Shown here: positions 1-8,195 of the stretch, piece after piece
Position numbering within the stretch: position 1 is the stretch's first letter
Layout of the letters: each line of letters starts with the position of its first letter
NCBI GenBank assembly: GCA_040905445.1
Contig: JBBDRN010000034.1
Coordinates: 39,391-103,390, forward strand
Length of the DNA stretch: 64,000 nucleotides
DNA from: SKPT01 sp040905445
GTDB lineage: Bacteria; Planctomycetota; Phycisphaerae; Phycisphaerales; Phycisphaeraceae
Direction of reading: 5' to 3'
The notes under the pieces: generated by a model
Told to the model about the DNA's origin: nothing
Seen by the model: only the letters and a program-made list of their open reading frames with translations
The model's database searches: none
Translations under genes and position numbers: made by a program

Positions 1-1
1 C

Positions 2-766
2 GGGCCGCAGGCGACGGTGCTGGTGCTGCACGGGCTGTTCGGGCGCAAGGACACGCTGCCGACGATGTGGGCGCGGATGCTCGCCGGCGCGGGCTACCGC
101 GCGGTGCTCGTGGACATGCGCGGGCACGGGCGGTCGACGGGGCATTACGTCAGCTACGGTGTGCGCGAGTCGCGCGACCTCGTGCAGGTGATCGACGACC
201 TGGAGCGCCGCGGCCTGCTGGTGGGCCGGCTGGGCGTGCTGGGCATCTCGTTCGGGGGCTCGACGGCGATTCAGCTCGCGGCGATCGACGACCGGGTCGA
301 GGCGGTGGTGGCGCTGGCGCCGTTCAACACGATGCGCGAGGCGGTGTCGGACTTCGGGCGCGCGGTGGCGGGTCCGCTCGGGCCGTTCCTGCCCGAGGGG
401 ATGATCCAGCGCGCGGTGACGGCGACGGAGTCGCGGACGGGGGTGGACCCGGCGCTGAGCAACGCGGGGGCGGCCCTGGGGCGGACGCGCGCCGCGGTGC
501 TGCTGGTGCATGGGCAGCAGGACGTGCACGTGCCGGTGGCGCACAGTGTGGCCCTGCGGCGGGCGATGCAGGGGCCGGGGCACCTGATGGTGCTGGCCGG
601 CGAGACGCATATGACGCTGACCGCCACGCCGGGGCCCTCGCTGGTGGACGTCAGCGAGGAGGCGGTGAGCTGGTTCGACCACTGGCTGCTCGACGAGGAC
701 GGTGCCCAGCCGCTGCCGACAGAGCACCTGCTGGTCACCGGCGAGCCGGCCGCGGGCGGGGAGTGA
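2..766 (+). CDS. alpha/beta hydrolase (5' end outside the window)
   Basis: Serine hydrolase of the alpha/beta fold, resembling the dienelactone-hydrolase and acyl-peptidase-like group. The reading frame is open from base 2, so the true start lies upstream; the GTG at 17 falls inside the first strand leading to the oxyanion motif HGLFGRKD and is not a likely start. The nucleophile elbow is GISFGG (Ser at visible residue 83). Candidate catalytic Asp is in GQQD (about residue 174) and His in ETHM (about residue 203), giving a complete triad in the expected order. The C-terminus is short and polar and no membrane segment is visible after the N-terminal strand. The substrate cannot be inferred. 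The neighbouring STAS gene starts about 240 bp downstream and is not obviously co-functional. Confidence 0.85.
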   Translation, partial: GPQATVLVLHGLFGRKDTLPTMWARMLAGAGYRAVLVDMRGHGRSTGHYVSYGVRESRDLVQVIDDLERRGLLVGRLGVLGISFGGSTAIQLAAIDDRVEAVVALAPFNTMREAVSDFGRAVAGPLGPFLPEGMIQRAVTATESRTGVDPALSNAGAALGRTRAAVLLVHGQQDVHVPVAHSVALRRAMQGPGHLMVLAGETHMTLTATPGPSLVDVSEEAVSWFDHWLLDEDGAQPLPTEHLLVTGEPAAGGE

Positions 767-1009
767 ATCGGCCGCTGCGCGGCACGGGACGCGATTCGCA
801 ATTCAGGCGGCTGTCAAGGGTTGGCGCGCGATCTGGTGCGTCGGCTGGCATGTTGGTGCGCGATGTGCCGCTGGGATTGGTTGGGGGGCGTGGCCAAGGG
901 GGGAAAGTGCGATAACGCGCTGGCCGCCGATAAGCGATCGCGGGATCGCGTCGATATTCGCCTCGGTGGAGGCGCTTGGCGTGTTGATCGCCGACATGGA
1001 GGGTGGCCG

Positions 1010-1369
1010 ATGCTCAGTGAGCTCGTCGATGTCGAGCAGGCGGGGGCGGTGGTGACGGTGCGGGTGCGGACGCCCGAGCTGGCGCATGACCAGATGCAGC
1101 AGCTCGTCGTCGAGTGCCTTGAGCGGATGCGCTGCCATCACGCCTACCACTTTGTCTTCGACCTGTCGCAGGTGACGTTCCTCGCGTCGGCATGCGTCGG
1201 CGCGCTGGTCGAGCTGCTGCGCGAGGTCGAGCCGGTGCGCGGCCGGATCGTCATGGTCGGCTGCCAGGAGAGCGTGGCGTTCATGCTTCAGGTCACGCGC
1301 CTCGAGCAGGTCTTCCCGATGTTCGACGACGAGAACGAGGCGATCGCGGCGCTGCGTCATTCGGGGTGA
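1010..1369 (+). CDS. STAS-domain protein (anti-sigma-factor-antagonist-like)
   Basis: A single STAS domain of 119 residues, the size of SpoIIAA/RsbV proteins that bind anti-sigma kinases. The ATG at 1010 is chosen because GGAGGG lies a few bases upstream and the domain begins at once; the frame stays open further upstream but encodes arginine-rich junk. The core strand-loop reads FDLSQVTFLASACVGALVEL, where the family normally has D-S-S-G-L-G in the loop. Here that loop is A-S-A-C-V-G, so the usual phospho-acceptor serine appears to be alanine. This suggests a STAS protein not switched by phosphorylation, or one that only binds a partner. It converges on the oligopeptide-binding gene, and its TGA is part of a shared hairpin. 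Confidence 0.8.
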   Translation: MLSELVDVEQAGAVVTVRVRTPELAHDQMQQLVVECLERMRCHHAYHFVFDLSQVTFLASACVGALVELLREVEPVRGRIVMVGCQESVAFMLQVTRLEQVFPMFDDENEAIAALRHSG

Positions 1370-1393
1370 ACCGCGGGCTTCCCGCATGGTTCA
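1367..1393. terminator. hairpin shared by two convergent stop codons
   Basis: An imperfect inverted repeat (TGAACCGCGGG, loop CTT, CCCGC-AT-GGTTCA) with a two-base bulge. The first TGA is the stop of the STAS gene on the plus strand, and the last TCA is the stop (TGA) of the oligopeptide-binding gene on the minus strand. There is no T-run, so termination efficiency is unknown, but the position between convergent genes fits a bidirectional terminator. Confidence 0.5.
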
Positions 1394-3127
1394 ACGCTCG
1401 ACGCGCACGTTGTCGAAGCGCCAGCGCATCCAGGCGTTGGGCGTCGGGCCCGTGACGCGCGCCGGGTCCCAGAGGTTGATGCCGACGTACTGAAAGATCA
1501 TCGCCATCGGCTGCTCGTCGAGCAGGAGGGCCTCGGCTTCGCGCAGCAGGGCGAGGCGGCGGGCGTTGTCGGGTTCGTCGGCCGCCTCGTCGAGCAGCGC
1601 GTCGTACCGCGCGTTCGACCAGCCCGTCTCGTTGCCCGCGTCCTGGATGCGCTTGCGGTCGAGCCAGTAGGTCGGCTCCGGGTAGGAGCCGATCCAGGAC
1701 GCGCGGCAGATGGTGTAGTCGTGGTTGTTCTTGCGGTCGTTGAAGTGGGGCAGGCTGACTTCCTCCAGGCTCACGTGCACGTTGAGGTGCTCGCGCCACA
1801 TGGCGCGGACGGCCTCGGCGACGGGGCCATGCTCCCCCTCACTGTTGTAGAGAATGCTCAGGCCGTCGATCCCCTGGCCATCGGGATGCCCGGCGTCGGC
1901 GAGGAGCTGGCGCGCCGCTTCCGGGTCGAAGCCGACGCCATGCTCCGCGGGTGGGTCGTAGCCGGGGATGACGTCGGGCGGGATGTAGGTCCGGGCGACC
2001 GGCTGGTTCAGCCGCGTGATGCGCTGGACGATCTGCTCGCGGTCGATCGCCATCGAAAGCGCCCGGCGGACGCGCGGGTCGGCCAGCGGATTGTCCCCGC
2101 CGCCGGGGAGCGTCGGCCCGCAGTTGAAGTTGTAGAAGTAGGTGCCCGCGATCGTCGCCGTATGCACGTCGTCGCGCGACGCGTCGGCGACGAGGCCGGC
2201 GGCGAGATCCCCGCTGGGCATGTTGGGCCAGATGTCGGCCCGACCGCGGCGGTAGGTCAGCGCGGCGTTCTGGGCGTCGGGGATGATCCGCTCCAGGATC
2301 GACCCGTTGGCGAGCGCGGCACCGTTCCAGTACGTCTCGCTCGCGGTCATCAGCAGGTAGCGGCGCGGCTGGTGGTCCGAGAGCTTGTAGGGGCCGTTGG
2401 TCACGAGGCGGTTGGCGTCGGTCCAGTGGCCGCTGGGCATGCGCATCGCCCCGGACGCCGGGTCGAGCTGCTGGGCCTCGGCGATGGAGGCGCGGTGGAC
2501 GGGCATGAAGGTGACGAAGGTCGTCAGCAGGGGGAAGTAGGGGGCCGGGCGCTCGAGCTCGACGACGAGCGTGCGGTCGTCGGGGGCAGATAGGCCGACC
2601 GTGTCGTTGAACCGCGCCTCGGCCGTCTCCCAGAGTTGCTCCGCGGCATCGCCGCCGCCCGCCCGGTCGCGCGTGGCGAGGTATTGCCGGAGCTGGTCCT
2701 GTCGCCAGCGGAGGAAGGCTTCGGCCCCTCGGATGCGATACATGAGGGTGCTGTAGTTGCTCGCCATCTCAGGGAGCATCGCGCGGCGCCACGCGAAGAT
2801 GAAGTCCCGGGCGACGACCGGCTCACCGGTCGACCAGCGGGCATCGTCGCGCAGGTGGAACGTGTAGGTCAGCCCGTCGTCGGAGACCTCCCACCGCTCG
2901 GCGACGGCGGGAACGAGCTCGCCCTTGTCGAAGTCGTAATCGAGCAGCGGCTCGTAGAGGTGCTCCAGGACGCGGATGTCGTGGACCCAGATCGCGGCTT
3001 GCGGGTCGAGGCCGGCGTGCTCCGCGTTGGAGATGTAGACGAGGTCCGCGTCGGGGACGGGCTCCTCGCAGCCGACGAGGGCCAGCGGCACGCACAGGAC
3101 AAGGGCGGCAGTGAGACATCGAAGCAT
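1391..3127 (-). CDS. oligopeptide ABC transporter substrate-binding lipoprotein (SBP family 5)
   Basis: Solute-binding protein of the OppA/DppA family, 578 residues, the usual length. The N-terminus is a lipoprotein signal with lipobox LVGC (Cys about residue 19), so it should be anchored to a membrane facing the periplasm. The family signature is clear near residues 65-100 (YTFHLRDDARWSTGEP followed by ARDFIFAWRR). Later segments such as VRRALSMAIDREQIV and the C-terminal NVHVSLEEVSL region match the family. No permease or ATPase genes are adjacent, so it is an orphan binding protein or works with a transporter elsewhere. Its start lies inside the 3' end of the upstream reading frame (2869-3648), and translation coupling is possible. 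Confidence 0.93.
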   Translation of the reverse strand: MLRCLTAALVLCVPLALVGCEEPVPDADLVYISNAEHAGLDPQAAIWVHDIRVLEHLYEPLLDYDFDKGELVPAVAERWEVSDDGLTYTFHLRDDARWSTGEPVVARDFIFAWRRAMLPEMASNYSTLMYRIRGAEAFLRWRQDQLRQYLATRDRAGGGDAAEQLWETAEARFNDTVGLSAPDDRTLVVELERPAPYFPLLTTFVTFMPVHRASIAEAQQLDPASGAMRMPSGHWTDANRLVTNGPYKLSDHQPRRYLLMTASETYWNGAALANGSILERIIPDAQNAALTYRRGRADIWPNMPSGDLAAGLVADASRDDVHTATIAGTYFYNFNCGPTLPGGGDNPLADPRVRRALSMAIDREQIVQRITRLNQPVARTYIPPDVIPGYDPPAEHGVGFDPEAARQLLADAGHPDGQGIDGLSILYNSEGEHGPVAEAVRAMWREHLNVHVSLEEVSLPHFNDRKNNHDYTICRASWIGSYPEPTYWLDRKRIQDAGNETGWSNARYDALLDEAADEPDNARRLALLREAEALLLDEQPMAMIFQYVGINLWDPARVTGPTPNAWMRWRFDNVRVER

Positions 3128-3648
3128 GGCGGCGGATCTCGCAGGGGGTGGGTGAGCGTGATGGTGAGGTCGCCCGGCCAGGCGTTGTCGGCGCCGGGTT
3201 GCGTGGCCGGGGTGGTGCCGGGGTCGGGGGCGTCATCGTTCTGTGGGGCCGGGGGCGGCGTCGGCGGGCTGGCGGCGCCGGGCCAGAGGTGCCAGGCGAC
3301 GAAGAGGGCGACGAAGATAAGGACGAGAATGAACACCGCCAGGGCCATGCGCCAGCGGCGTTCGGACGTGGGCCGGCCGGGGCCGGTCGCGTCGTGGATC
3401 GTCGCGGCGGGGGCTTCCGCAGACTCGCCGGGGGCGGGCTCGGGCGAGGGCTGCTGCTCGATCTCGTGGTAATGCTGCTCCTCGGCAGGCGAGCCTTGGC
3501 GCGTGCGGGAGGCGTAGTGGCCCTGCCCATCGGCGCGGTCGAGGACGTAGAAGACGTTGCCTTCCTCGTCGCGGACGGCCCGCCCGATGTCCTGGTCGCG
3601 GATCCGGACGGGGCGGCCGGTGTGCGGACTGCGGATGGTAATGGGCAT
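2869..3648 (-). CDS. hypothetical single-pass membrane protein
   Basis: The N-terminus (MPITIRSPHTGRPVRIRDQD and on) resembles short soluble N-terminal domains that I recall from planctomycete hypothetical proteins. It is followed by a proline/glutamate-rich linker and one strong transmembrane helix near residues 100-121 (ALAVFILVLIFVALF). A proline-rich tail follows. The ATG at 3648 is preceded by TAGAAT six bases upstream, consistent with a leaderless transcript. The last 86 codons overlap the oligopeptide-binding gene in another frame and turn into Ser/Thr/Arg-rich sequence typical of a shadow frame. The functional C-terminus is therefore doubtful: either a frameshift has removed a nearer stop or the overlap is real. 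Function unknown. Confidence 0.6.
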   Translation of the reverse strand: MPITIRSPHTGRPVRIRDQDIGRAVRDEEGNVFYVLDRADGQGHYASRTRQGSPAEEQHYHEIEQQPSPEPAPGESAEAPAATIHDATGPGRPTSERRWRMALAVFILVLIFVALFVAWHLWPGAASPPTPPPAPQNDDAPDPGTTPATQPGADNAWPGDLTITLTHPLRDPPPCFDVSLPPLSCACRWPSSAARSPSPTRTSSTSPTRSTPASTRKPRSGSTTSASWSTSTSRCSITTSTRASSFPPSPSGGRSPTTG

Positions 3649-3654
3649 GCCGGG

Positions 3655-3660
3655 ATTCTA
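3655..3660 (-). promoter_or_regulatory. -10-like TAGAAT abutting a start codon
   Basis: TAGAAT on the minus strand lies six bases before the ATG at 3648, with no Shine-Dalgarno between. Transcription would start at or next to the A of the ATG. No convincing -35 was found. Confidence 0.35.
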
Positions 3661-3689
3661 CCGGGGCACACCGAGAGAGAAAGAGGGCA

Positions 3690-3792
3690 CGCGAAGGCGC
3701 GAAGGGCAGAAGGCGCCGCGAGGCGATGACCGGGCACGCCCTCGCCTGCCCGCTTCACGTGCCTCTCGCCCCCTTCGCGGTTCTGTCCTGCG
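3690..3792. repeat. GCGAAGG/CCTTCGC-rich intergenic repeat
   Basis: The gap before the MptE-like gene holds GCGAAGGCGCGAAGG-type units (about 3694-3725) and, inverted, CCCCCTTCGCGGTTC (about 3768-3785). A related stretch occurs at 62838-62886. Such short exchangeable units in gaps look like a dispersed repeat family rather than coding sequence. Confidence 0.45.
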
Positions 3793-3865
3793 CTCTCGTC
3801 CTGGCTTCATGGGGTGGACACCCGTTTCAAGTGCAATCACGGGGTATTCCGATAACAGTGGCGTC

Positions 3866-5800
3866 GTGGTTGATGAGCCTAACTCTATTTTTCGTCGGAA
3901 CATGGCGGCGCTGACGACGCGGGAGCCGGAGCTGGCGCAGCGGGTGTTGGCGGCTGTGCCGGCCGCGTTGGAGTGGCAGGAGGCGCGCAGCGGCGTGTTG
4001 ACCGCCACGATCGAGCAGGGGGGTCGGCCGCTCTGGCTGGCCAGCCGCTTCGACCCGGTGCAGGAGGCGGGCAAGCTGGCGGCCGAGGTCGACCACGAGG
4101 CGAGCGCGTGCGTCGTCGTGCTCGGGATGGGGCTGGGGTACCACGTTGCGGAGGTGGCGCGGCAGGCGGGCGGGCACGGGCTGGTGATCGTCCATGAGCC
4201 GGACGTCGCCCTGATGCGCGCGGTGCTCGAGCGGGTGGACCACAGCGCGTGGCTGGGTCGGCCCGACGTGATCGTCGTCGACGCGACGGTGGACCGCGCG
4301 GGGCTGACGCAGCGGGTGGAGCGGTTCGCGGGCGTGCTGACGCAGGGGACGCGCCTGCTGACGCACCCGCCCAGTCGACGGCTGCATGGCGAGGCGCTGG
4401 CGGCGTTCGGGCAGACGGTGACGCAGACGCTGGCGTTCTGCCGCACGAACGTGGCGACGGCGCTGATCAACTCGGCGCGGACCTGCCGCAACCTGGCGTG
4501 CAACCTGGACCACTACCTCGCGGGGGCGGGGGTGGATGAGCTGCACAACGCGGCGGCGGGCAGCCCGGCCGTATGCGTTGCGGCCGGGCCGAGCCTGGCG
4601 AAGAACGTCGACCTGCTGCGCGACCCGCGGGTGCGGGCGAACGTGGTGGTGATCACCGCCCAGACGACGCTCAAGCCGCTGCTGGACCGGGGGATTCGGC
4701 CTGACTTTGTGACGGCGCTGGACTACTCGCGGATCTGCGAGCGCTTTTACGAGAACCTGCCGGAGTTGGCGGACGTGACGTTGGTGGCCGAGCCCAAGGC
4801 GCACCCGACGATCCTGGAGAGCTTTCCGGGGCCGATCCGGCTGCTGCGCAACGCCTTCAGCGATGGCGTCGTCGCGGGGCTCGCGCCGCGGGGGATGAAG
4901 ATGCCGGCCGCGACGACGGTTGCGCACCTGTCGTTCTACCTCGCGCAGCACCTTGGCTGCGACCCGATCATGCTCATCGGGCAGGACCTGGGCTTCAGCG
5001 ACGGGCTGTACTACTGCCCAGGCACTGCGGCGCACCAGGTGTGGTCGGCGGAGCTCGGGCCCTTCAACACGCTGGAGATGATGGAGTGGGAGCGGATCGT
5101 GCGGCACCGCAACCACCTGCGCCGGGTCGAGGGCGTGGACGGCACGCCGATCTACACCGACGAGCAGATGGCGACGTACCAGGGGCAGTTCGAGCGGGAC
5201 TTCGCGCAGGCCCGGCAGCGGATCATCGACGCGACCGAAGGCGGCGTGGTGAAGGCGGGGGCGGAGGTGATGCCGCTGGCCGAGGCGCTGGCGCAGTTCG
5301 CGACGCAGCCAGTGCCTGCGCTGCCGCTGCCGGGGCGCGAGCTGGACGCCGATCGGCTTGAAGCGCTGGTCGGGCGGCTGGAGGCGCGGCGGCGGGAGAT
5401 TGACGATCTCAAACGCACGAGCAAGCGGTGCGTACCGCTGCTCGAGGGCATGTTGCGACACCAGCGGGACCAGAAGCGCGTCTATCGGCTGTACCAGGAA
5501 TTGCAGGCCCACCAGCGCCGCGTCGGCGCGGCGCTCGACGCCGCCTTCCAGCTCGTCAGCTCGCTGAACACCATCGGCGCGATGAAGCGGGCCCGCGCGG
5601 ACCGCGCGATCGCCCACGCCGGCAGTGACGAGATGGCGCGGCAGCGGCGGCAGCTCGAGCGCGACATTGAGAACATGGACTGGCTGATCCAGGCGTGCGA
5701 CGTGGCGCTCGATATCTTTGAAGAGGCGCTGGGCCGGGCGCGGGCGAGCCGGTCGCGCTGCAGTGCGGTGGCAGCACCGGGACCGCCGGTCCCGGCTTGA
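3866..5800 (+). CDS. MptE-like / DUF115 family glycosyltransferase (motility-accessory-factor type)
   Basis: The core carries the family signature PAVCVAAGPSLAKNVDLL (about residues 233-250), then LKPLLDRGIRPDFVTALDYS and, near residue 371, GQDLGFSDGLYY. Known relatives are motility-associated (Maf) transferases that attach nonulosonic acids to flagellins and other surface proteins. About 644 residues is the normal size. The GTG at 3866 is preferred because the expected N-terminal helix (NSIFRRN through PELAQRV) begins before the first later ATG at 3902; the ribosome-binding site is weak, so the start is uncertain. The C-terminal 180 residues are predicted helical. It is followed 26 bp later by a nucleotidyltransferase/SPASM fusion, probably in one transcript. 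Confidence 0.8.
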   Translation: MVDEPNSIFRRNMAALTTREPELAQRVLAAVPAALEWQEARSGVLTATIEQGGRPLWLASRFDPVQEAGKLAAEVDHEASACVVVLGMGLGYHVAEVARQAGGHGLVIVHEPDVALMRAVLERVDHSAWLGRPDVIVVDATVDRAGLTQRVERFAGVLTQGTRLLTHPPSRRLHGEALAAFGQTVTQTLAFCRTNVATALINSARTCRNLACNLDHYLAGAGVDELHNAAAGSPAVCVAAGPSLAKNVDLLRDPRVRANVVVITAQTTLKPLLDRGIRPDFVTALDYSRICERFYENLPELADVTLVAEPKAHPTILESFPGPIRLLRNAFSDGVVAGLAPRGMKMPAATTVAHLSFYLAQHLGCDPIMLIGQDLGFSDGLYYCPGTAAHQVWSAELGPFNTLEMMEWERIVRHRNHLRRVEGVDGTPIYTDEQMATYQGQFERDFAQARQRIIDATEGGVVKAGAEVMPLAEALAQFATQPVPALPLPGRELDADRLEALVGRLEARRREIDDLKRTSKRCVPLLEGMLRHQRDQKRVYRLYQELQAHQRRVGAALDAAFQLVSSLNTIGAMKRARADRAIAHAGSDEMARQRRQLERDIENMDWLIQACDVALDIFEEALGRARASRSRCSAVAAPGPPVPA

Positions 5801-5826
5801 TGGGAACGCGTGATGCGCGGTGATGC

Positions 5827-7503
5827 ATGATGACGAGCCAGGCGGTCGCGCTGATTGTGACGGACGTTGAGCGCACGCGCTTCGGCCTGCGCTCGCGCGT
5901 GGGCGAGCAGCTCGCCGGACGCAGCGTGCTTGAGCAGACGCTGCGGCGGGCGGCGCGCGTGGCGCGCGTGAGTCGGCTGGTCGTGGTGCATCCGACAGGA
6001 CAGCGGCCGCTGGAGCTCGTCGACGCGCGGGCGATCGCCCGGCCGATCGAGGTGTTCGCGTTCGATCCCGAGACGGCGGCCGACGAGCATTGGGCGGCCG
6101 CGCGGAAGTGGGCGATGGCGGCGTGGCGCGGGGGGCTCGGCGGCGCGTGCGGCTTCGACGAGGCGCTCCCTGCCGGGCCGCTCGCGGCGGCGCTGAAAGC
6201 GAGCGGGTCGGAGGCGGCGCTCGTGCTGCGCGCGGATTGGCCGCTGTTCGACGCAGGCTACGCCAGCGCGCAGGTGGCGATGCACCTCGAGCAGCCGGAG
6301 GCGTACAAGCTGACGTTCACGCAGGCGCCGCCCGGGCTGGCGGGGATCGTCGCCGGGCAGTCGACGCTGGATCAGCTCGCGGAGCATCACTCCAGCTTCG
6401 GGCAGGCGCTGGCGTACAACCCGCGCAAGCCGCGGGGCGATGCGATCGGGCGCGAGGTGAACCAGCCCATTTCCGCGGCGGTTCGGGACACGTATCGGCG
6501 GTTCGCATATGACACGCCGCGCAGCGCGGCGCTGGTCGGGGCGATTGCCGAACAGCTCGGCGCAGAGTTCGAGGATGCCGATGCCGAGGCGGTGGTGGCC
6601 GCGGCGCGTCAGGTGGAGGCGGCGCGGCCGGAGGTGGTGCGTGGCTTTCTGCCGCAGCAGGTGACGCTGGAGCTGACGCCGCAGCGGCCGTCGCCGGGGC
6701 CGATCACGCCGCAGCATTACGTGTCGCTTGATCGCGCGGAGCTGGACCCGGTGCTCGCGCAGCGGATCGTGGCGCAGCTTGGCGATGGTGCGGGGGTGGT
6801 GGGCGACGTCGCGCTGCGGCTGGGCGGCCTGGGCGATGCGCTGCTGCACCCGGCGTGGGACGAGATCGTCCGCGATGCACATGAGGCAGGGGTGCTGGGC
6901 GTGTGCGTCGAGACCGACCTGCGCTGCGGGCGCGATGCACTGGATCGGCTGCTGGAGTTGCCCATCGACGCGGTGGCGGTGCGGCTGAACGCCGACTGTG
7001 GCGCGACGTATCGGCAGGCGATGGGTGAGGACGCGTTCAAGCACGTGACGGACAACCTGCGCTACCTGATGGAGCAGCGCGGACGGCGCGAGGGTGCCGG
7101 TCGGCGGGGATTGCCTTGGCTCGTGCCGCGGCTGGTGAAGACGGCCGAGACGATGCAGGACATGGAGCCGTTCTTCGATCGTTGGTTGCTGGTCGGTGCG
7201 CAGCCGGTGATCGAGCCGGCGCAGTCGGGAGCCGGGCTGATGCCGGAGCTGAGCCCGGTGGCGATGGCGGGACCACGGCGGGTGGCGTGCCGTCAGCTCG
7301 GCGGGCGGATGACGATCCTGAGCGACGGGCGGGTGGCGTTGTGCGACCAGGATTGGCAGGGCCGGGCCACGCTGGGCGACGCGCGGGAGGAGCCGCTGCT
7401 GACGATCTGGCAGCGGGCGCATGAGCATGCCGAGGCGCATGCCTGCGGGCGCTTTGAGCCGGCGGCACTGTGTGGGCGCTGCAGCGAGTGGCACCGCCCG
7501 TGA
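5827..7503 (+). CDS. nucleotidyltransferase-like / degenerate radical-SAM-SPASM fusion
   Basis: 558 residues. Residues 1-250 resemble the SpsF/NeuA-type cytidylyltransferase fold (AGRSVLEQTLRRA; ADWPLFDA), but the usual GSTRLPGK nucleotide loop is replaced by VERTRFGLRSRVGEQ. Residues 275-480 follow a radical-SAM barrel (VTLELT; GLGDALLHPAWDEIVRDA; GVCVETD), yet the CxxxCxxC iron-sulfur motif expected just after LELT is absent and proline-rich (PQRPSPGP). The C-terminus keeps a SPASM-like cysteine set (ACRQLGG, ALCDQDW, AALCGRCSEW; residues 485-553). So the catalytic cluster seems lost while the auxiliary-cluster domain remains. Coupled to the MptE-like gene, it may act in activating or transferring an acidic sugar; the exact role is unknown. 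Confidence 0.7.
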   Translation: MMTSQAVALIVTDVERTRFGLRSRVGEQLAGRSVLEQTLRRAARVARVSRLVVVHPTGQRPLELVDARAIARPIEVFAFDPETAADEHWAAARKWAMAAWRGGLGGACGFDEALPAGPLAAALKASGSEAALVLRADWPLFDAGYASAQVAMHLEQPEAYKLTFTQAPPGLAGIVAGQSTLDQLAEHHSSFGQALAYNPRKPRGDAIGREVNQPISAAVRDTYRRFAYDTPRSAALVGAIAEQLGAEFEDADAEAVVAAARQVEAARPEVVRGFLPQQVTLELTPQRPSPGPITPQHYVSLDRAELDPVLAQRIVAQLGDGAGVVGDVALRLGGLGDALLHPAWDEIVRDAHEAGVLGVCVETDLRCGRDALDRLLELPIDAVAVRLNADCGATYRQAMGEDAFKHVTDNLRYLMEQRGRREGAGRRGLPWLVPRLVKTAETMQDMEPFFDRWLLVGAQPVIEPAQSGAGLMPELSPVAMAGPRRVACRQLGGRMTILSDGRVALCDQDWQGRATLGDAREEPLLTIWQRAHEHAEAHACGRFEPAALCGRCSEWHRP

Positions 7504-7527
7504 GGCGCGGTGTGGCGAGGGGGAGAG

Positions 7528-7959
7528 TCAGCGGCGGCGGTCGTCGTCCTCGGAGCCGCGCCACCAGTCGTCGCCGGGGTGGATCGGCGGCGGGGTGTCG
7601 AACGCGTCGCGCTCCTCGAACAGCTCATCCAGTGCCGGGCCCGCGTCCTCCCAAGGCTCGGCGAAAAGGTCGTCGCCCTCATCCTCCTCGTCGTCGAGCT
7701 CGTCATCCTCCCACATGGGCTGGCCATCCGGCCCGCGGTAGTCCGGATCGGTGGGGAAGATGTCGAACCCGAAGCCCCGGCCTGAGCAGCCCTCGGTGGC
7801 GCAGCACCAGGCGCCGTCCAGCCGGCCCTCGAACGCCTCCTCGCGCCACTCCATCAGGTAGCTCTCGTACTCCTGGCGGCAGTGGAGGCAGAAGACCTCC
7901 GTGGGGATGTCCGGCGGGCGGAACGGGTCGGTTTCCGGGTTGGGCCGATGGGCTTTCAT
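7528..7959 (-). CDS. acidic zinc-ribbon-like hypothetical protein
   Basis: 143 residues. Residues 24-60 hold paired cysteines (CLHC, then CC and GCSG), which could bind one zinc. The remainder is strongly acidic, with a DDELDDEEDEGDD run and an aromatic C-terminus. No signal peptide or membrane segment is seen. Codon use looks like its neighbours. I do not recognise the family. It lies convergent to the SPASM fusion, with only 24 bp between the stops. Confidence 0.65.
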   Translation of the reverse strand: MKAHRPNPETDPFRPPDIPTEVFCLHCRQEYESYLMEWREEAFEGRLDGAWCCATEGCSGRGFGFDIFPTDPDYRGPDGQPMWEDDELDDEEDEGDDLFAEPWEDAGPALDELFEERDAFDTPPPIHPGDDWWRGSEDDDRRR

Positions 7960-8126
7960 GGCTGGCCTACAGGATGCGCCGGATCGGGTCGCGAGGCAAG
8001 CGCGGGGGGTGGTGTTCGCGCGATTTTAGTCCCCTTGCAGGTCCGTCTCAAACAGCGTTGCGCGGCGTTGAGGCGGTGCGTCGGCGCTGGAGCGTTTGGC
8101 AGGAGCGAGCGGGTAGAGGCTCCGCC

Positions 8127-8195
8127 GTAGGGTCCGCTGGGCGGACCTTCTGACGGACGCGGCCCGTTGATCGTGGTCCGCACAGCGGACCCTAC
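8127..8195. repeat. palindromic element family 1, copy 1
   Basis: Two inverted arms (about GTAGGGTCCGCTGGGCGGACC and GGTCCGCACAGCGGACCCTAC) flank a spacer of about 25 bp. Each arm is itself a small hairpin (GGTCCGC-NNN-GCGGACC). Related copies occur at 10618-10720 and 42715-42784. The right arm contains the stop codon (TAG, minus strand) of the next gene. Confidence 0.8.

Noticed and set aside
3726..3914. Short hydrophobic frame before the MptE-like gene
   Set aside because: No ribosome-binding site, overlaps repeats and the likely start of the glycosyltransferase.
3827..5617. Long antisense frame opposite the MptE-like gene
   Set aside because: Arg/His/Gln-rich composition without domains; GC-rich genes commonly leave the opposite strand open.
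8127..8195. Family 1 palindrome as an ordinary factor-independent terminator
   Set aside because: No T-run follows either arm; kept as a repeat with possible terminator role.
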